NCBI GenBank assembly: GCA_023101885.1
Contig: JALPQD010000214.1
Location: 124,001 to 188,000 of the forward strand
Length of the DNA stretch: 64,000 nt
DNA from: Typhlomys cinereus
Lineage: Eukaryota > Chordata > Mammalia > Rodentia > Platacanthomyidae
Direction of reading: 5' to 3'
The translations under genes and the position numbers were made by a program. Each line of letters starts with the position of its first letter. Position 1 is the stretch's first letter. Below the pieces are notes generated by a model, which had not been told where the DNA came from, made no database searches, and saw only the letters and a program-made list of their open reading frames with translations. This document shows positions 59,108 to 64,000 of the stretch, one piece after another.

Positions 59108-60520
59108 AATTACAAACAAAATAGATTTTATGCCTTTGTGCTGACCTTCTCATCAACCATTCCTCTGCTCTCCCACCTTCCCCATCCAGACCACCCCCTC
59201 CTAACTTTCCCCTCTCTCATCAACCCTGCTGTGTCCCACCCTCCTTACCCTCTGCTTATGTCTATGTTGGTAAAAGAGTCAGACAGTTCTTTTTTTGTAT
59301 ATGTAAGTCTTCAATGGAAAGACAAAAAAAGAAAGGTTTCTCTTTCCTTGTCCAGTACCTTCCCAGAGACAGTCTCAGAGAGCAGTTGTTTCTTTTAAGA
59401 TCTTCTAAGATCTAAGATCTAAGATCTTCTTCTAAGATTCCCTTGCAGGAATGTTGATATGTTCGTCAATGTCAATGTGCAGATCTGGTAGTAGAAGTTC
59501 TCAATGCATGAGCTTCCTGGCCTTGTCATGACTGGAGTGTATTGGTCAGAATTACCTCACCCCACCTTTAGGTTTTTACAATCTTATCACCCTCTCTTCT
59601 ACAAGGTTCCCTAATCCTTGGTGTGGGGAAAGATTTTGATGCGCTGATAAGGGTCAAGCATTCCAGGCTTGTTTACATTCTGTACTTTGGATAGATGTGG
59701 TTTTCTGCCTCACTATTCTTTCATTGTAATAGAGTACATCTTGGTTGAATTCTGAGAGCTTTTCTTAAGTAAGGAATGTTTTGATGGTGTTTTATTTTCA
59801 ACTTTTTACAGTTAACACTAGCATATCTATTTCTGTCCACTTATTTTCCTTTTACTATTATTTGGATGTGTATGCTTACAATATCAGAGATGAGGTCCTT
59901 GACAATATGTGGCTTAAAACCCACTCAGATAGTAATTGCTTGTCCGTGGGTCTTACCTATCTCTGTTTTTCCTCTAGATTCTTCTTAACCAGAGTTGTAC
60001 TATTTGCAACATTCAATGTGATTCTTTTCCCCTCCCTTACACTTTATTAAAATATAGTTCCTTGCTTCATTCCCCTTATAGACCTTTCTTCATAATTGAC
60101 TTATTCATCTATTTTTCTCTCTTCCTTTTTCTGTATTCCATTGGGGTCTTCTTCTCCCATGCCTCCAGCGTATGTTTCTTTGTGGTTTGGGTGTTATAGA
60201 AATCTCCCCTTAGTATATCATCTTGAGGATTTAGTGCTATGATTCACTTATAAAGGAGAACATTCAGCCTCTCCTTCTGTGCCTGGGATATTTTGCTCAG
60301 TACAATTTCTTCCAAATCCATCCATTTACTATTAAATTTCATTAATTTATTTTTTCTTGATAGCTGAATAATATTCCTTTATATATATCTACCACATTTT
60401 CATTATACATCATCTTCTGTCATGCATCTAGCCTGATTCCATTTCTTTGCTATTATGCTTTGGGATGAATAATGAATAGTCAGTTCCTTTATGTCATTTT
60501 TCTTCAAACTTATGGGTTTA
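59108..60520 (-). mobile_element. Older L1 3' end (3' UTR and end of ORF2), minus strand
   Basis: From the left: pyrimidine-rich tract (59140-59250), GGTTTTTACAATCTTATCACC and GGTTCCCTAATCCTTGG (reverse of the UTR words at 4482-4530), then after 60200 the reverse of ORF2's end (TTTCTTCCAAATCCATCCATTT, AGCTGAATAATATTCC, TACCACATTTTC). Internal gaps are likely. It is older than the L1 inserted at its 3' end. Confidence 0.8.
59397..59439. repeat. Short tandem AAGATCT-type repeat
   Basis: Three to four units of (TCT)AAGATCT, each unit containing the palindrome AGATCT. Confidence 0.85.
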
Positions 60521-61632
60521 TGACAATGCTTGAATATACACATGTGTTTTATATTATGTTATTCCTCCAAACGGATGGTAATTTAACTTTCAACCTAGGT
60601 ATAGAGACGTTTATCCATCTTATTTTTAGCACTTAATGAAGCACCTGAAACATAGTGGATGTATGATTATTATTTGTTGAATGAGCATATGAATATGACA
60701 TTATTGTGAATTGTTAGCAGTGCAGTATGTTTGGAACATATGGCTTGCAAAGAATAGATAAGGTAGGAAGAAAATCAGACTGACTGCTTGAAAAGAGACC
60801 ATGATAAGCCTACATTTTACAGTGTGTATAATTAAGAAAAAGAAAAGGCAATTTGGCACTATTAGGTAATGAGACATAAGGTCAGGAAAAAGTTTTCTCA
60901 TTTCAGATATGCCAAGTTCATTGGCAAACATTCCTATAAATATCCTATGAACAGGCTGACGTTATGACCATCTGTTTTCATTCCCCAGCAGATTTTCAAC
61001 CAAAGTTGCACCTCCCTCTGAGAGGAAAGTTTCAGGATGCCTTCTTGATTTGCCACTACAGCAGCTGATGGGAACTAGGAGACTATATGTCATCTCTAGA
61101 GAAGCAACGGCTATGGAAAGTGTTGGCTCATGTAGTGAATAAAAGTTGAAATAACTTCCTATTCAGAAAACTCCATCATGCATTACCTCAGCTTGTGGTC
61201 TGTGGTATTTAATATGGCTCTGATCCAATTTCATTGGCCTCTACAAATCACTTGGAAGTAAAGTTCTTGAGGTGGTAAACAGCATGATGTTGAAAAGATC
61301 CTAAAGGTATATTAGTGGTGAGCAAAAGAATATGAACTAAAGAGCAAGGTGTACATTTGGGACAAGTGCTATTGCTTCACAGCATAGAGAAGACAGAGAA
61401 AGAAAATAGGATGACTAATGACATCAGTGCATTATATGAACAAATGACTCCACGTGAAGTCAGAACAAAAGCAAAGTTTTGTCAAGTCAGAATGGAAAAC
61501 ATCATTTCTACTTTCTCTGTGATCCTTTTCCTTCACTTAGCTCTCCATTTCAAGACTCAGGCGTTTTGTAATGTCCATGTTATTTTCTCTATGCCTATTC
61601 ATTTTCAGCTTCCATTCACTTAAAAACTCTCA
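60521..61632. other. Unique DNA, no gene seen
   Basis: No supported feature; the frame at 61357-61623 (88 codons) has no recognised domain. Confidence 0.45.
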
Positions 61633-61939
61633 GAAACTTTATTTTTTGCTTTTTTCTATTTTTCTGCTTTTAAAAGCATGTTGAGTACTCATGTCTGCTT
61701 TCTTCCATTCCCCCTTCCTCCCATCCCTTCCCTTCCCTTCATCAGTCCCTGACACTCCCTCCCTGCTTCTATGGATTCCAGGGTTCACTCTGGCTTTTTA
61801 ACTCTTGTTGGAATTCAGGCCTCTGTGGCATATCAAGTTTCCTCTCTTCAGGCTATCCACAGACTACCTAAGAACTCAAGAAAGACTGAGAACCTACAGT
61901 GGCTGGGGTCTAAAGCTGGATGAGTAAAAGGAAACTTTA
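61633..61939 (-). mobile_element. Short L1 3' end with inverted part
   Basis: 61642-61856 is an L1 3' end on the minus strand (T-rich start, AGCATGTTGAGTACTC, pyrimidine-rich tract, CTGCTTCTATGGATTCC, CTCTCTTCAGGC). At about 61857-61935 the orientation flips: GTCTAAAGCTGGATGAGTAAAAGG is the plus-strand form of the UTR part seen at 21525-21550. The direct repeat GAAACTTTA lies at 61633-61641 and 61931-61939. This fits a truncated, twin-primed L1, but the repeat is only 9 bases and overlaps L1-like sequence. Confidence 0.6.
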
Positions 61940-62885
61940 ATGTGTGTTTCATAGAAAAATTAAGTAGTACAAAGTTCCTATGTACACCACTCTGAATTAC
62001 TTTTATTACTGCCATATTAGCAGGGGACATTTGCCATGAGCCAACAGTAATACATGATTATTAACTAAATTTAAGAATTCATTCATTTTTCTTCATTAAA
62101 GTTAATGTTATGCTTCTGTCCCAAGGCCTCAGTCAGCCTGCTACATTACTTTCAGTTGCTTCATTAGACACATTTTAACAGGTAATTTCTGAGTGATTTG
62201 CTGTTTTAGATGACCTTCATAGGTTTGAGGGTACTAATCAGCTATGTTTTAACTTGTCACCCCCGCGTTTTATCTGGCGTTTTCTCTCGATGTGTACTAA
62301 AGTTATAAATTACTAGGAAATGACTGTAGTCAGAAGAACTGTTTCCATCACATTATACAAGGATATACATATTAAAATGTCATTACTGTTAATTTTGTTT
62401 TTGTGAGGTTATACCACTATAAATCTATTATTTTCTCCTTTTTCCTCTACATTTTGGAAGTCATTAGGTATAACCAGGACCTGAGATATGGTAGTGAGAT
62501 TTCATGAGATCACAATAACTGCATTGAGTATTTGGAATTCTGACTGAACATAAATCTGGTTTCCAGTATTTATTCATTCTTTCATTTATACAACTGATTC
62601 ATAAATATTTATACTTTGGTTTATAATAAATATTACTTTTTTATCAAAATGTTCCAGATATGTCCTTAGGGTGGTTTTTTCCGGCTAGATACTGCATTGC
62701 TTCAACATCTTCCATTAATGTGTGACTCTATGAGTGTGCATGTGATTGTTTTCCCAACTTTCTTGTGCTGTAAGATTCTCAGTGCTTATCTTGTACATTT
62801 TCTGCTGAGGTTCTAAAATTAGCCATCTCCAAGGATCTTAGTTCCTTACTAGAATGATAAGGAACAATATTAGAAATGAAGTCTG
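61940..62885. other. Unique AT-rich DNA, no gene seen
   Basis: No supported feature. Confidence 0.45.
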
Positions 62886-63150
62886 AGCTGGGGAAATGGG
62901 TCTGTGGCTAAAATGGTTGGTATGAAAGCTTGAGGTCCTGAATTGGAATTCCCAGCACTTATTCATGTAGCCAGGCACTGGGAGGGCAGAGACAAACAGG
63001 TTTGGGAGGCTTTGTGGGGGAATAGAACTCATCTAACTTGAAAGTAGAAGGGAGGTTTTGTGGGAAGAGGAGGGAGCATAAGAAAGAGGCAAGGAAACAG
63101 GGGAGGGCAGAGAATTGGGAGGTGATTAAGAGTAATTTGATTTCCTGAAT
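62886..63150 (+). mobile_element. Old tRNA-headed SINE (B2 superfamily)
   Basis: GAGCTGGGGAAATGGGTCTGTGG, GCTTGAGGTCCTGAATTGG, AATTCCCAGCACTTATTCATG and CCAGGCACTGGGAGGGCAGAG resemble a B2/B3-type head and body. Right boundary unclear. Confidence 0.55.
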
Positions 63151-64000
63151 CATTCCCCGTGCTTCACTTTTCTTCTCAGGATCTCATGATCATATCTACA
63201 ATACTTTCATGCATATCTTCACCTCCTTAAACTGTAGGTCACATGTACTTTTGAAAGGAATGTGTGCTTAAATTCTTCTTGGACATTCTTTCCTCTTCTC
63301 TTCTGTCTGCCTTAAACAAATAATATGTGGCTCATCTTCCTGGTGACTGAGAACTAGGAATGGAGCTTTTACATGACTCATTTACTGTTTTTTTTTAAAA
63401 GTGGAGTTAATGAAATGTCTTCACACTTATTAAACACTTTACATAAGATAGGGGACTTTGCCAATTAACCTTTCAAAGTTAAAGGTAAAAGTTTTTTTTA
63501 TTGATGGCTATCTTAGAACACCCAAATCTTTCCCAAAACCATAGAAAAATTTCCAAATTATGATTCAAGAGTGTTTAATTTGTTTCAACTACTCACAAAG
63601 GATTAACTCTTACAATAATGAATAAAGAAAAATAAAGTATTTTCCCACTTCCCTCTTTTCTCTGCTGAGAATAAGGTATATTTGGGAAGCGAGAACCTTG
63701 GATTGAGCCCAGTTGCATTTGGGAGTTTTTCAATGGTACAGTTTTAATCCAATATTGCGTCTGGTGTTTAGGAAGCCAGACACATAATCTGTGTCTCTGC
63801 AGGGGAGGGAAGCATTTACATGCTCTTCTCGCCAAAGCTGTCTGCCTATTTTTGCCCAAAGACATAGTAACTATTTTTGGTTGCTTCATACTGTGACAAG
63901 GCCCGTGCTACATTAAATGCAATGAAGACATCTCAGGCAGAATTAACAGAGGACTTTTAAGGAACAATAATTTGAGAGAAAATATATAAGCAAGTCAGTT
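63151..64000. other. Unique DNA to the right edge, no gene seen
   Basis: No supported feature. The minus frame at 63593-63889 (98 codons) has no recognised domain. Confidence 0.4.

Noticed and set aside
1..64000. CRISPR arrays, bacterial operons, phage or plasmid signals
   Set aside because: No regularly spaced repeats with unique spacers and no prokaryote-like gene packing; microsatellites explain the simple repeats.

Overview
The window is nuclear DNA of a mammal, almost certainly a rodent of the mouse-related clade. It is AT-rich, carries no protein-coding gene that I can support, and is dense with LINE-1 (L1), MaLR long-terminal-repeat and B1/B2/B3/B4-type SINE sequence. The B3- and B4-like SINEs and Lx-like L1 3' UTRs point to the mouse-related clade. 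The dominant young SINE, which has a tRNA-like head and a CpG-rich body, is not the mouse or rat B2 and does not match what I recall of the jerboa SINE. A non-murid lineage is therefore likely, but I cannot name the species. No exon, rRNA gene, functional tRNA or CRISPR array was recognised.

Layout. 1-2890: 5' half of a minus-strand L1 (5' UTR, broken ORF1 with a nested SINE, start of ORF2) running off the left edge. 3.2-9 kb: L1 3' UTR pieces of several ages, two with perfect 16-bp target-site duplications (TSDs). 9-19 kb: mostly unique AT-rich DNA with old B1/B4 SINEs. 19-25.5 kb: minus-strand L1 3' UTRs, an inverted L1 with a SINE in its tail, and further SINEs. 25.5-32 kb: AT-rich unique DNA containing a retrocopy fragment of nucleoporin gene NUP107. 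32-37.3 kb: composite block of L1, MaLR internal sequence, MaLR LTR, more MaLR internal sequence, a second LTR-like unit and another L1 3' end. 37-56 kb: sparse SINEs, microsatellites and old LTR-like repeats. 56.8-60.5 kb: a young L1 with its 5' part inverted, next to the 3' end of an older minus-strand L1. 60.5-64 kb: a short inverted L1 tail and an old SINE.

The main theme is L1-driven retrotransposition. Four insertions (three L1s and the NUP107 retrocopy) carry an internal inversion of the kind made by twin priming, and each is bracketed by a direct repeat that fits a TSD. The SINE family is probably mobilised by the same L1 machinery, as shown by its A-rich tails and 12-18 bp TSDs. I found no new gene system. 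The most informative objects are the inverted NUP107 retrocopy, the twin-primed L1 with a 458-codon open reverse-transcriptase segment, and the CpG-rich SINE family with both young and decayed copies.
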